Shown one piece after another: positions 15,237-23,796 of a DNA stretch of 64,000 nucleotides. How positions within the stretch are numbered: the stretch's first letter is position 1; each line of letters begins with the position of its first letter. Where the stretch lies: contig NZ_CP034433.1 of NCBI RefSeq assembly GCF_003952345.1, forward strand, positions 1,674,001 to 1,738,000, read 5' to 3'. The stretch comes from Iodobacter ciconiae. Its GTDB lineage: Bacteria; Pseudomonadota; Gammaproteobacteria; Burkholderiales; Chitinibacteraceae. Both the position numbers and the translations under genes were made by a program. The notes under the pieces were generated by a model. It was given only the letters and a program-made list of their open reading frames with translations. It was not told where the DNA came from and searched no databases.

Positions 15237-18200
15237 TCATCCTGCCGCATGCAAAGCCAGCTGCGCCTTTACTCGGCTAAGTAACAAGGGCAAGCAAAGA
15301 GGCTTTGCCATATAGTCGACCGCGCCTAATTCCATCCCGCGAATTTCATCATCAGCATCCGATCGCGCTGACATAAAAACCACCGGAATATGCGCTGTTC
15401 GCTCATCAGACTTTAATCGGCGGCAAACTTCATAACCATCCATATCAGGCATCAGAATATCCAGCAAAATCAGCCGGGGTAAAGGATCTTGCGCCAGCAT
15501 TTCCAGAGCTTCAGCACCATGATGAGCCAGCCGGATACTAAATTCCTTATTTAGCATCCGCTCTATCAGCAGTAAATTCATAGGCGTATCATCCACCGCC
15601 AAAATGCTGACCTCGGGCCAGGCAATCATAGCCTCAGGCTCGCTGGCACCGGATGCGTGGCCCATCCCATCCAGAGCCACCACTAAATCAACCAGAAACC
15701 CAAGTAAATTGGTTGAAAAAGCTTCCAGCATCGGCTTTAGCATTGCGTCACCGGGGTGATGGCGAACCAGGCTTTCAAGCTCGGTGGCCAGCTCTGCCAG
15801 ATCGGCAGCACCCACACTTCCGGCCACCGATTTGCTGCTATGCAACAAACGCTCTGCCGTTAAATAATCTTTTTCCTCCAGCGCCACATTGATTTCTGCA
15901 ATAACGGCAGATTGTCCGTGAATAAATTTTCTAAGCATTTCTAGGTAAAGCGTTTCTTTTCCCAGCACCCGCCGTAATCCGGCCATGACATCCAGGCCCG
16001 GAATAGCCAGTGCTTCCAGCTTATTTTTCAAAATCTGGTCACATCCCCTGCCCGGCATCTCCGGCACACAACCCTGAATATCAGCAGGACGGGGCGCAAT
16101 CCAGCGCAGCAGTGCCATCCATAAATCATGCGGTTCAATAGGCTTGGCCACATGCCCGTTCATTCCCGCAGCAGCGCAGCGTTCCTGATCAGCCTGCATG
16201 GCATTGGCCGTCATCGCAACAATAGGTAGGGACGCCAAACCCGGGCATTGCCGGATTTTCTGTGTTGCCGTGATCCCATCCATCACAGGCATCTGCATAT
16301 CCATAAACACCATATCGTAATGAACCTGCTGAACTTTGCTTAAAGCCTGCTGGCCGTTTTCTGCCAGATCCACAACAAACCCTGCGCCTTGCAATAAATC
16401 GACTCCAACCTGCTGATTTAAATCATTGTCCTCCACCAGTAAAATGCGGGCCCCGCAAATCGCTGATAAATCTACCTCAAGGCATTCACCATTCAGTAAA
16501 GGCGCATGTACTTCACCGGCATCCAGCACTCGCATTGTGGTATCAAATAATTGCGATGCATTCACAGGTTTTACCAGAATCTCATCTATCGCCGTAAAAT
16601 CGATCTCACTTAATACCTCTTCCCGCCCAAAAGCTGTAACCACAATCAAACGCGGCATAATGGGCAAAGCCATTTTCTGAATCGCCAGTGCGGTTTCCCT
16701 CCCGCCCATCTGAGGCATGCGCCAATCCAGAAAAACCACTTTAACCGGATCTCCGGCACCAGCAGCCTGAGCCAAAACATCAATAGCCGCCATTCCCGAC
16801 AAAGCAACTACGGGCCGGAAAGTCATTGATACCAGCAGCTCTGCCAGCACCCGGGCGGAATCCGGATTATCATCCACTACCAGCACCGCCTGATGGCGTA
16901 AATCCATACTTGGCAAAAGCTCTCTTTGTGCCTGACTACTCATGGCAACTCTGGAGGTAAACCAGAAAGTACTCCCCTCACCCAGAACACTCTCTACCCC
17001 GACGTCCCCCCCCATTAAGTAAGCTAGCTGTTTAGAAATCGCCAGGCCCAGCCCCGTACCACCGTAACGCCGCGTTGTAGAAGCATCCGCCTGCTGAAAA
17101 GACTGAAACAAACGATCCAGCTGTTCAGATGACAAGCCGATTCCCGTGTCACTAACCGCCCAGTACAACAACACCCCCGTCTCGTCACGCTTCTGTACTT
17201 TACAAACCAGTTTAATCACACCTTCGTCTGTAAATTTAATTGCATTATTTGCGTAATTAATCAGAATCTGCTCAAGCCTTAAAGCATCACCACATAAAGT
17301 ACGGGGCACATCACTGGCAATATCAAATACCAGCTCAAGCCCTTTTGCATTGACCTTTTCCAGCAATAAATCAGCCAGATCTTCCAGCAGGCTATCGATA
17401 TTAAAATCAAGCATTTCTATTTTCAGATGGCCCGATTCTATTTTTGAAAAATCCAGAATATCATTAATAATTCCAAGCAGGTGCTGCCCCGATTTCTGGA
17501 TTTTCTCGATATAATCACGCTGCTTAAAAGTAAGATTAGATTTAAGCACCAGATAAGACATACCAATAACCGCATTCATTGGAGTGCGAATTTCATGGCT
17601 CATATTGGCCAAAAAATCTGACTTCATTTTAGATGCCTGATCAGACTGTATCCGCGCGTGCTCCAGCTCGATTTTTTGCACCTGCAAAGAGTCATTGAGC
17701 AGAGCCAGTGCCTGAGTGCGCTCCAATACACGGCCTTCCAGGACTTCTTCATTGCGCTTTAACACCTCGACCAGCTCGGTCTGACTGCTAAGCGCCTCTG
17801 CCTGCGCCATGGCGCGCTGCCTGTCCTGCCTTAACATGGATAAGGCAAACAACAAAGTCAGCAAACACTGAAACCCAGTTAGTCCGCTAGCCACCAGGAC
17901 CTGACGGGTGACTTCCGCCCTGCGTGCATCAGCCAGCTCTGCTGCAGCCACCGAGGCCTGAATGCCCAGCTCCTGAATCAGCCACTCCAAACTTGATAAT
18001 TTTTTATATAAAGCCAGCTTACTGTCTGCATCCAGTGCTTTGTCAGGAGTAGCACCCAAATAATGATCCGCTTCAATCGTAAATAGATTCAATGCCTTTA
18101 TTGCACTCGTATAAACAGGTTTTTTATCCATCAGCATTTTTGACTGACCAACCTGGCTGCTAATCACACGACTGATAAATAACTCATAACGAAAAGCCAA

Positions 18201-18428
18201 ATCATCGATACTTACTTTTTCTTTATTCATTAAATGAATATCAAAAGCAGAATACAATCGCTGATAATCCACATTTAATTGAATTAATGCCCATAAAGCA
18301 TTGTCATTGGCTCTTCCTATTGAATTATTCAAACTTTGAAACTGAGCGAACTGCGCCGCAGCAATAGCGGCATAAACCACAATCAAGCTGCTTATAATTA
18401 AAAAAAGCAGCCGCTTACTCCGCTTCAT
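15237..18428 (-). CDS. Hybrid sensor histidine kinase with three receiver domains and an HPt domain
   Basis: This 1063-aa membrane-bound phosphorelay protein starts at 18428 (MKRSKRLLFLIISS); the longer open frame upstream overlaps the preceding gene and is rejected. Domains: membrane helix 1 at about 6-28; a periplasmic helical sensor of about 150 residues; membrane helix 2 at about 178-199; coiled coil; HisKA with phospho-acceptor H278 (SDFLANMSHEIRTPMNAV). HATPase follows (NNAIKFTDEG, DTGIGL, GGTGLGLAISKQ). REC1 is at about 530-640 (VLVVDDN, FLDWRMPQM), REC2 at about 680-795 (LLVEDND, FMDMQMPVMDG), HPt at about 830-920 (LLHSSKSVAGSVGA) and a C-terminal REC3 (LAVDDTP, LLDILMPDMDG). The upstream periplasmic protein lies only 10 bases away and is its likely signal partner. 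No separate output regulator is nearby. Confidence 0.92.
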   Translation of the reverse strand: MKRSKRLLFLIISSLIVVYAAIAAAQFAQFQSLNNSIGRANDNALWALIQLNVDYQRLYSAFDIHLMNKEKVSIDDLAFRYELFISRVISSQVGQSKMLMDKKPVYTSAIKALNLFTIEADHYLGATPDKALDADSKLALYKKLSSLEWLIQELGIQASVAAAELADARRAEVTRQVLVASGLTGFQCLLTLLFALSMLRQDRQRAMAQAEALSSQTELVEVLKRNEEVLEGRVLERTQALALLNDSLQVQKIELEHARIQSDQASKMKSDFLANMSHEIRTPMNAVIGMSYLVLKSNLTFKQRDYIEKIQKSGQHLLGIINDILDFSKIESGHLKIEMLDFNIDSLLEDLADLLLEKVNAKGLELVFDIASDVPRTLCGDALRLEQILINYANNAIKFTDEGVIKLVCKVQKRDETGVLLYWAVSDTGIGLSSEQLDRLFQSFQQADASTTRRYGGTGLGLAISKQLAYLMGGDVGVESVLGEGSTFWFTSRVAMSSQAQRELLPSMDLRHQAVLVVDDNPDSARVLAELLVSMTFRPVVALSGMAAIDVLAQAAGAGDPVKVVFLDWRMPQMGGRETALAIQKMALPIMPRLIVVTAFGREEVLSEIDFTAIDEILVKPVNASQLFDTTMRVLDAGEVHAPLLNGECLEVDLSAICGARILLVEDNDLNQQVGVDLLQGAGFVVDLAENGQQALSKVQQVHYDMVFMDMQMPVMDGITATQKIRQCPGLASLPIVAMTANAMQADQERCAAAGMNGHVAKPIEPHDLWMALLRWIAPRPADIQGCVPEMPGRGCDQILKNKLEALAIPGLDVMAGLRRVLGKETLYLEMLRKFIHGQSAVIAEINVALEEKDYLTAERLLHSSKSVAGSVGAADLAELATELESLVRHHPGDAMLKPMLEAFSTNLLGFLVDLVVALDGMGHASGASEPEAMIAWPEVSILAVDDTPMNLLLIERMLNKEFSIRLAHHGAEALEMLAQDPLPRLILLDILMPDMDGYEVCRRLKSDERTAHIPVVFMSARSDADDEIRGMELGAVDYMAKPLCLPLLLSRVKAQLALHAAG

Positions 18429-18438
18429 GCCCGCCCCT

Positions 18439-18927
18439 TTATTGAACAATAATTTTGGAAAGCTGCCATGCCGAGCGTGTGTAATAAATATCCTGATGCA
18501 ATTCCTCATATGCATCAAATGGATAAACAATGAACAGGGGCCCCTTATCCCTGATTGCCATCGGTTTATCATCCAGCAACCTTGCAACAACCATCGGAAA
18601 TTTAATCAGATCCTGAAAAGGAATTTCAACACGGTAGTCATTAAGTGCAATTGCAGATATTTTCTCGCCCTTTGCGCCGGCAGCGGCCAGTACATCCCTT
18701 AGCAAGGGGCCCGTAAATTTAACCGGCTTTTCATACCAAGGCGTTCTGCTAACAAAACTATGCTGAGGTAACTTTGTCAACATTTCCATGGTGAACACCG
18801 CATCTTTACCTCTGTTTTGCTGACTAACCACACCAGAAACAACCAGCACGACTTTGCCATTAGGCACCTCCAGAGCAAAGCTGCCGACAGAAAGCAGACA
18901 AAAAACCAATAGGCACGCCAGTTTCAT
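18439..18927 (-). CDS. Periplasmic molybdopterin-oxidoreductase-fold protein without the Mo cysteine
   Basis: This 162-aa product has a Sec signal peptide (MKLACLLVFCLLSVGSFA, then LEVPNG). The mature part resembles the sulfite-oxidase/YedY molybdopterin-binding domain: PWYEKPVKFTGPLLRDVL, KISAIALNDYRVEIPFQDL and GPLFIVYPFDAY are typical of short periplasmic members. The mature chain contains no cysteine, so the residue that coordinates molybdenum in true enzymes is absent. I infer a non-catalytic ligand-binding protein. It is followed after 10 bases by the hybrid kinase, and such short proteins are often found beside sensor kinases, so a sensory role is likely. Confidence 0.8.
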   Translation of the reverse strand: MKLACLLVFCLLSVGSFALEVPNGKVVLVVSGVVSQQNRGKDAVFTMEMLTKLPQHSFVSRTPWYEKPVKFTGPLLRDVLAAAGAKGEKISAIALNDYRVEIPFQDLIKFPMVVARLLDDKPMAIRDKGPLFIVYPFDAYEELHQDIYYTRSAWQLSKIIVQ

Positions 18928-19065
18928 GCTGATTTACTCCACAGTCAGTCCTGCAAAAAATACTACAGCTTGTTACACATTAGTATTGAATACAGTTTCC
19001 CGCTTCCTGTGCAGCATAAATCTGTCGATCACCCACTTAAAAACTACTTTTTACTTACAAAAAAC

Positions 19066-20199
19066 CTACTTAATCAAGGAGCTAAGCAATACAGCGCCTT
19101 GCTCAATCTGCTCAAATGTTGCATGGCTAAAATTCAGCCTGATCGTGCTTGTCTGACGTAAAAGCGGATCAAATGCAAAACCCGGCATAATCGCCAAGCC
19201 AGCTGCCAGCGCCTCCTGCATTAACTGCATCACATCCTGCTCACGCTTTAATGTCAGCCAAAAAAACAAGCCTCCTGCAGGCAATGCCCAGCTGGCTTTC
19301 TTCCCCAAATACTGTACTAAACAAGCCTGCATTACATCTCTTTTTTCACGATAAAGCGGCAAAATATTAGCCATATGCTGATCCAAAGACCCATCCATAA
19401 GTACCTGCGCCACAATCGCCTGACTTAAACGATTACTATGTAAATCTGCAGCCTGTTTTAAGCGTGTCATCGCTTGAATTAAATCAGGATGCACAATCAG
19501 ATACCCTAGGCGCAACCCAGGTGCCAGCGTTTTGGAAAACGAGCCCTGGTACACCCAGCGCGCCTGCTTTAAGTGAGAAACAACGGGCACGGGAGCGGGG
19601 CCATCAAATGACAGATCACGGTAAGGATCGTCCTCAAAAACCACCATGGATTGCCCATCAAAAGCCTGAGCCAGCGCTTTACGCCTGTCCAGCGAATAAC
19701 ATAGACCTGTCAGATTCTGGAAAGTAGGCACCAGATACGCCAAACGGGCATCTGCTTGTGCCACCGATTCGGGCAACAATCCCTCTTCGTCCTGCCCAGC
19801 CGTTACAAAACAGCCCCCCATCAATCGAAACACTTGCAAAGCCGCCAGATAAGTGGGCGATTCGGTCAGTACACGGGTGCCTTCTTCAATCATTAATTTA
19901 CTGACTAAATCGATCCCCTGCTGCGAGCCATTCACAATCAAAACCTGCCCAGCCGAACATGCAATACCCAGCGCTTTGGCCCTGATCGCCACCAGCTCTC
20001 TAAGCATCGGCTCACCCTCGGTTTGCCCGTACTGCCAGATATCATCAGGCAACTGCCCCAGCACCTGAGGTGAAGCCCTGAACAAAACCTCACTGGCAGG
20101 TAATCCTCCCGCAAAAGAAATCACCCCTGGTCTGGATGCGGCAGCTAGAATATCCCGGACAAGAGAAGAGGTAAGACGATCAATACGTGCTGCAAACAT
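19066..20199 (-). CDS. PLP-dependent aminotransferase, 2-aminoadipate/LysN type
   Basis: This class I/II fold-type I aminotransferase is related to 2-aminoadipate and aromatic aminotransferases. I start it at the ATG at 20199 (MFAARIDRLTSSLVRDIL, 377 aa); the alternative TTG at 20220 lies inside the palindromic operator. Recognisable blocks: VISFAGGLPASEVLF at the N-terminus, ALGIACSAGQVLIVNGSQQG, VVFEDDPYRDLSF, and the PLP-lysine region GSFSKTLAPGLRLGYL. It lacks the N-terminal GntR domain of MocR regulators, so it is an enzyme. The exact substrate is unknown. It is divergent from the MarR regulator at 20312, which probably controls it. Confidence 0.88.
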   Translation of the reverse strand: MFAARIDRLTSSLVRDILAAASRPGVISFAGGLPASEVLFRASPQVLGQLPDDIWQYGQTEGEPMLRELVAIRAKALGIACSAGQVLIVNGSQQGIDLVSKLMIEEGTRVLTESPTYLAALQVFRLMGGCFVTAGQDEEGLLPESVAQADARLAYLVPTFQNLTGLCYSLDRRKALAQAFDGQSMVVFEDDPYRDLSFDGPAPVPVVSHLKQARWVYQGSFSKTLAPGLRLGYLIVHPDLIQAMTRLKQAADLHSNRLSQAIVAQVLMDGSLDQHMANILPLYREKRDVMQACLVQYLGKKASWALPAGGLFFWLTLKREQDVMQLMQEALAAGLAIMPGFAFDPLLRQTSTIRLNFSHATFEQIEQGAVLLSSLIK

Positions 20200-20211
20200 A
20201 GAGCTCACCAA

Positions 20212-20234
20212 ACAGGTCAATACATATGACCTGT
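20212..20234. promoter_or_regulatory. Perfect palindromic operator between aminotransferase and MarR gene
   Basis: ACAGGTCA (20212-20219), a 7-base A/T spacer and TGACCTGT (20227-20234) make an 8-bp perfect inverted repeat. It begins 13 bases upstream of the aminotransferase ATG. Symmetry and size suit a winged-helix dimer; the adjacent MarR protein is the natural candidate. Confidence 0.7.
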
Positions 20235-20311
20235 TTATGCCGCAGGCACCACCAGGCTGTCAATCAAAAAACGTACCTTGGCCAACAAACTGCTTATTAC
20301 GACACTGAACC

Positions 20312-20755
20312 ATGACTCAAGCCGACACACTTAACGCAGATCTGGAAAGCCTGTTTTATGGCTATCGCACATTTACATCCCTGCCGGACGAAATACTTGC
20401 CCCCCTTCAGCTGGCACGGGTACACCACCGGATTTTATATTTTGTGGCGCGGGATCAGGGATTGTCAGTGAACACATTACTGGCTCGCCTGGGCACTTCC
20501 AAGCAGGCATTGAATCGTCCATTAAGAGAATTGCAAGCCAAGGGTCTGGTTATTGCCAGCACTGCCCGCCATGATGGCCGCGTAAAATGCCTGACACTGA
20601 GTGAATCCGGGCAGATATTAGAGGAGCAACTTTCCAGTTGCCAGCGTGAATTACTTAAACGCTCTTTTGCCCAAAGCCCAGAATCAGAAGCTGGCTGGAG
20701 AAAGATCATGTCGATTCTAGCCACTAATCAACATACATCCGGGCCAACCATATGA
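20312..20755 (+). CDS. MarR-family transcriptional regulator
   Basis: This 147-aa winged-helix regulator shows the MarR DNA-binding region: LSVNTLLARLGTSKQALNRP is the helix-turn-helix, followed by LRELQAKGLVIASTARHDGR, the wing with its D-x-R tip. N- and C-terminal helices for dimerisation flank it. It is divergent from the aminotransferase, with a perfect palindrome in the gap that it may bind, also controlling itself. Its stop overlaps the following glycosyltransferase start by 4 bases, so the two are co-translated even though their functions are not obviously linked. Confidence 0.88.
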   Translation: MTQADTLNADLESLFYGYRTFTSLPDEILAPLQLARVHHRILYFVARDQGLSVNTLLARLGTSKQALNRPLRELQAKGLVIASTARHDGRVKCLTLSESGQILEEQLSSCQRELLKRSFAQSPESEAGWRKIMSILATNQHTSGPTI

Positions 20756-21732
20756 AGCTCAGTATTGTTATCCCATTTATGAATCCTCACGAACAGCATT
20801 TTTCTGAAATGCTGGCAGGAATGGGAGCAGCAGATTTTTCATGCTTTACAGATATTGAAGTGATCCTGATTAATGATGGCAGCCAGAGTAATTACCAAAC
20901 GGAAATCAGTCTGTTTGCCATGGCAGCCCCCCGGCTTCGTATTCACACAATACAATTAAGCCATAATCATGGCGTCTCTTATGCCCGTAATCTGGGCATG
21001 GCCGCAGCGAAAGGGGATTATATTGCCCTGCACGATGCGGACGATATCAGCCAGCCTCAGCGCTTTAGCCTTTCTGCACAATTTTTGAATCAGCATCCCG
21101 AAGTGATTGCGGTCAGTGGCGATATGCTGGTATTTAACGAAAACCACAAAGAAGAATCTCTGCGTTTATTTCCGCTGCATCATCAGGATATCTGTGTTGA
21201 TAATCTATTTTATTGCGCGATGGCCCAGCCTGCGATGATGATTAATCGGGCACTTTGGCTAAAAAGCGGCATTCAATACACAGAAAAAATGGATATGGCT
21301 CAGGATTGGGATTGGGTTATCCGCCTCAGCCAGCACGGGCAACTTGCCAATATGGGTATTCCACTCGTGCGCTATCGCCAGCATTTAAAGCAGCGCAGTA
21401 CTCAAATCAGCGGAGAGTTAGCCAATATCCATGTACGCGGCATTTGGGAAAAACAACTTAAGCAATTGGGCACAGAGGTTAATACCAGGCTTTTACACGT
21501 ACACAGCCATTTATCACCCTATTGGCTTTGGCAACTTTCAGATATTGATCAGGCATGGACACTCTACCCGGAGGATGTCAGCAACTGGGCAACAGAAATG
21601 CTGAGTAAAAACAAAATCAGCCAATATGTCAGCGAGCCCATCCTTGCACAAAAAATAAACCGCTTGCAAAGGCAATGGCAGGCATGGAAGGCCAGTGGCA
21701 ATCCAGCAACACAGATTCAGTCTTTATTATAA
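20752..21732 (+). CDS. Family 2 glycosyltransferase
   Basis: This 326-aa GT-A fold protein has the N-terminal strand MKLSIVIPFMNP, the nucleotide-sugar region VILINDGSQSNYQTEI, HNHGVSYARNLGMAAAKGDY and the metal-binding D-x-D in IALHDADDISQPQR. The acceptor-side motif MAQDWDWVIRLSQHG corresponds to the catalytic-base region of GT2 enzymes. No membrane segments are seen, so it is a cytoplasmic transferase, probably for a surface glycan. The acceptor cannot be told, and no polysaccharide cluster surrounds it. Its start overlaps the MarR stop. Confidence 0.88.
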   Translation: MKLSIVIPFMNPHEQHFSEMLAGMGAADFSCFTDIEVILINDGSQSNYQTEISLFAMAAPRLRIHTIQLSHNHGVSYARNLGMAAAKGDYIALHDADDISQPQRFSLSAQFLNQHPEVIAVSGDMLVFNENHKEESLRLFPLHHQDICVDNLFYCAMAQPAMMINRALWLKSGIQYTEKMDMAQDWDWVIRLSQHGQLANMGIPLVRYRQHLKQRSTQISGELANIHVRGIWEKQLKQLGTEVNTRLLHVHSHLSPYWLWQLSDIDQAWTLYPEDVSNWATEMLSKNKISQYVSEPILAQKINRLQRQWQAWKASGNPATQIQSLL

Positions 21733-21862
21733 AAATACGGCTGATTACGATGCAATACATTACTTGTCATTTTTAAAAACAGCCGCAATCAAGCCATAAA
21801 CAAATTCCAATTCAATTGAATTTTACCTCAGCCCAGGCATTTTATTCATACGGAGCCACACC

Positions 21863-22213
21863 ATGCATCAGCACCATAAAATAAATTATATTGAAATGCC
21901 TTCCAAAGATTTAAACAAAAGCAAAGTATTTTTTAGTATGGTATTTGGATGGACTTTTACAGATTACGGCCCGGCGTATTGTGCTTTTTCTAATGAAGGG
22001 ATAAATGGTGGTTTTTATCTGGCTGATTTAAGTATCTCCAGCCACACCGGCGCACCCTTAATTGTTTTATACAGCAGCAATCTTGAAGCCAGCCAGGCTG
22101 CTGTGCTTGCTGCAGGTGGCAGCATTCTTAAGCCCATTTTTTCCTTCCCCGGCGGCAGACGTTTTCAGTTTAGCGATCCAAACGGCAGCGAGTATGCAGT
22201 CTGGTCAGAATAA
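21863..22213 (+). CDS. VOC-superfamily (glyoxalase-like) protein
   Basis: This 116-aa single-module VOC protein begins HHKINYIEMPSKDLNKSK, with FFSMVFGWTFTDYGP following, and ends GGRRFQFSDPNGSEYAVWSE, the standard beta-alpha-beta-beta-beta arrangement. Candidate metal ligands are the N-terminal histidine, E17-type residues and the C-terminal E. Members range from dioxygenases to resistance proteins; the role here is unknown. A GGAG-type site precedes the ATG. The next gene probably starts inside its last codons (22194). Confidence 0.85.
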   Translation: MHQHHKINYIEMPSKDLNKSKVFFSMVFGWTFTDYGPAYCAFSNEGINGGFYLADLSISSHTGAPLIVLYSSNLEASQAAVLAAGGSILKPIFSFPGGRRFQFSDPNGSEYAVWSE

Positions 22214-22811
22214 AGTGCTCATCCATCCGGCATCATCCATGCCCCTTTCGCCCCATATGCCAGCAGCAGAGTGTGAAGCACTGGCAGCTGCACTCAGCAA
22301 CGCCCAAAGCTATTTGGAATATGGCATGGGCGGCAGCACTATCTTGGCGGCGCAGCTGGGGGTCCCGCGTATTGTATCGATTGATTCAAGTGAGAAATGG
22401 ATAGACAAAGTAGCCTGCCAGCTCGACCCGCTACAGTCCCCTAGCCAGATTGAGCTGCTGCATGCGCCTATTGGCGAAACAATCGAATGGGGCTTTCCTA
22501 AAAATACGCAAATGCAAAGCCAGTGGCCCGACTATTACAGCAAGCCTTGGCGTGTTGCGCATGATCCGAGTCTAGTATTGATCGACGGGCGCTTCAGAGT
22601 GCCGTGCTTTTTATACTCGCTGCTGCAGCTAAAACCCGGCGCAATCATTTTGTGGGATGACTATAGAGAGCGTAGCGAATACCACCACATCGAGCAACAC
22701 CTGGCCCCTTCAGCCTATTTTGGCAAAATGGCTTACTTTTTAGTGCCTAGTTACGTAAATGTAGAAAAAATACTGAACAACCTGTTTGAAAACCTCTACG
22801 CCGTAGATTAA
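22194..22811 (+). CDS. Putative SAM-dependent methyltransferase-fold protein
   Basis: From the ATG at 22194, which overlaps the VOC gene end by 20 bases, the product has 205 aa. A start slightly downstream (MPLSPHM) is also possible, and the open frame further upstream is shadow. It has a Rossmann-type start SYLEYGMGGSTILAAQLGV, resembling motif I of class I methyltransferases (E/D-x-G-x-G-x-S/T). VSIDSSEKWIDKV follows as motif II and PGAIILWDDYRERSEYHHIE later. Similar proteins are annotated as hypothetical or FkbM-like. Substrate unknown. Confidence 0.7.
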   Translation: MQSGQNKVLIHPASSMPLSPHMPAAECEALAAALSNAQSYLEYGMGGSTILAAQLGVPRIVSIDSSEKWIDKVACQLDPLQSPSQIELLHAPIGETIEWGFPKNTQMQSQWPDYYSKPWRVAHDPSLVLIDGRFRVPCFLYSLLQLKPGAIILWDDYRERSEYHHIEQHLAPSAYFGKMAYFLVPSYVNVEKILNNLFENLYAVD

Positions 22812-22833
22812 TCGTCCCCCTAAGGAATAAAAA

Positions 22834-23796
22834 ATGGATCAGCGCCTTACCCTCTATGCGCTAGCGGCCAAATACCAGCTTGATGCGGCGGCCACGCAAA
22901 AATTACAGCAATTGGCGGCACCTGAAACGGCAGCCATCACCAGCCGTCTACCCAGGATCATCGCCATTGCTGCTGCAGCACTATTCGGGCTGGGGCTCAT
23001 TTTCTGGATTGCGGCCAATTGGGATACGCTGGGGCGGATGGGGCACTTTGTGCTGCTGCAATCGCTCTGCGTTTTACTCTGCATAGCCGCCATCGTACTG
23101 GCAAAAGCCCGTATTCCCCTTTGCCTGCTGGCCCTGTTATCAATCGGCAGCCTTTTTGCCTACTTTGGGCAGACTTATCAGACCGGCGCAGATCCATGGC
23201 AGCTTTTCGCCGTATGGGCCGTACTCGCCCTGCCACTTTGCCTTGGCACCCAGAGCGATGTGCTCTGGACACCCTGGGCGCTTATCGTCAGCACCGGAAT
23301 TTTATTATGGATTCACGCACATACCGGCCATAGCTGGCGATTAGAGCAGGAGGATTCACGAGTATTCTTAGTAGGCTGGAGCAGCGCACTACTACTTACA
23401 CTCGCGCTTAGTCCCAAAATGCCTTATTTGAAAGGCAGCGGCCTCTGGGCATTTCGCACCGCTCTTACGCTCAGCAGCAGCATGATCTGCAGCAGCGCCT
23501 TCACGGCGCTTCTGATGCTGGACGCCAATACTCTTTACTTCTTTGGTTTACTACTTTTTGTCATTGCTGCCGCAGCACTGACACAAATGGCTACTTTTGA
23601 TATTTATGGCCTGAGTATCATCGGCCTGTGCCTGAATATTCTGCTGGTATCCGGGCTGGCTAAACTCATGTTTTACAGCAACAACTACGACAACATAGTC
23701 GGCCAGATATTACTAATTGGCTGTGTAGCCGCTGGCTTACTCGCCTTTACCGTAAGCACCTTACTGCATCTTTCCAGACGCCAGGAAAAAGCATAA
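22834..23796 (+). CDS. DUF2157 integral membrane protein
   Basis: This 320-aa protein has a soluble N-terminal helical part (MDQRLTLYALAAKYQLDAAA) followed by about eight to ten hydrophobic helices. The segment FGLGLIFWIAANWDTLGRMG is characteristic of DUF2157. Function is unknown. It is coupled to the next gene (TAATG, one base shared), which encodes the DUF4401/GDYXXLXY partner usually found with it. The pair is therefore a conserved membrane module of unknown role. Confidence 0.85.
   Translation: MDQRLTLYALAAKYQLDAAATQKLQQLAAPETAAITSRLPRIIAIAAAALFGLGLIFWIAANWDTLGRMGHFVLLQSLCVLLCIAAIVLAKARIPLCLLALLSIGSLFAYFGQTYQTGADPWQLFAVWAVLALPLCLGTQSDVLWTPWALIVSTGILLWIHAHTGHSWRLEQEDSRVFLVGWSSALLLTLALSPKMPYLKGSGLWAFRTALTLSSSMICSSAFTALLMLDANTLYFFGLLLFVIAAAALTQMATFDIYGLSIIGLCLNILLVSGLAKLMFYSNNYDNIVGQILLIGCVAAGLLAFTVSTLLHLSRRQEKA

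Noticed and set aside
18429..18590. 54-codon extension of the hybrid kinase
   Set aside because: It overlaps the upstream periplasmic protein gene and has no similarity to a kinase N-terminus.
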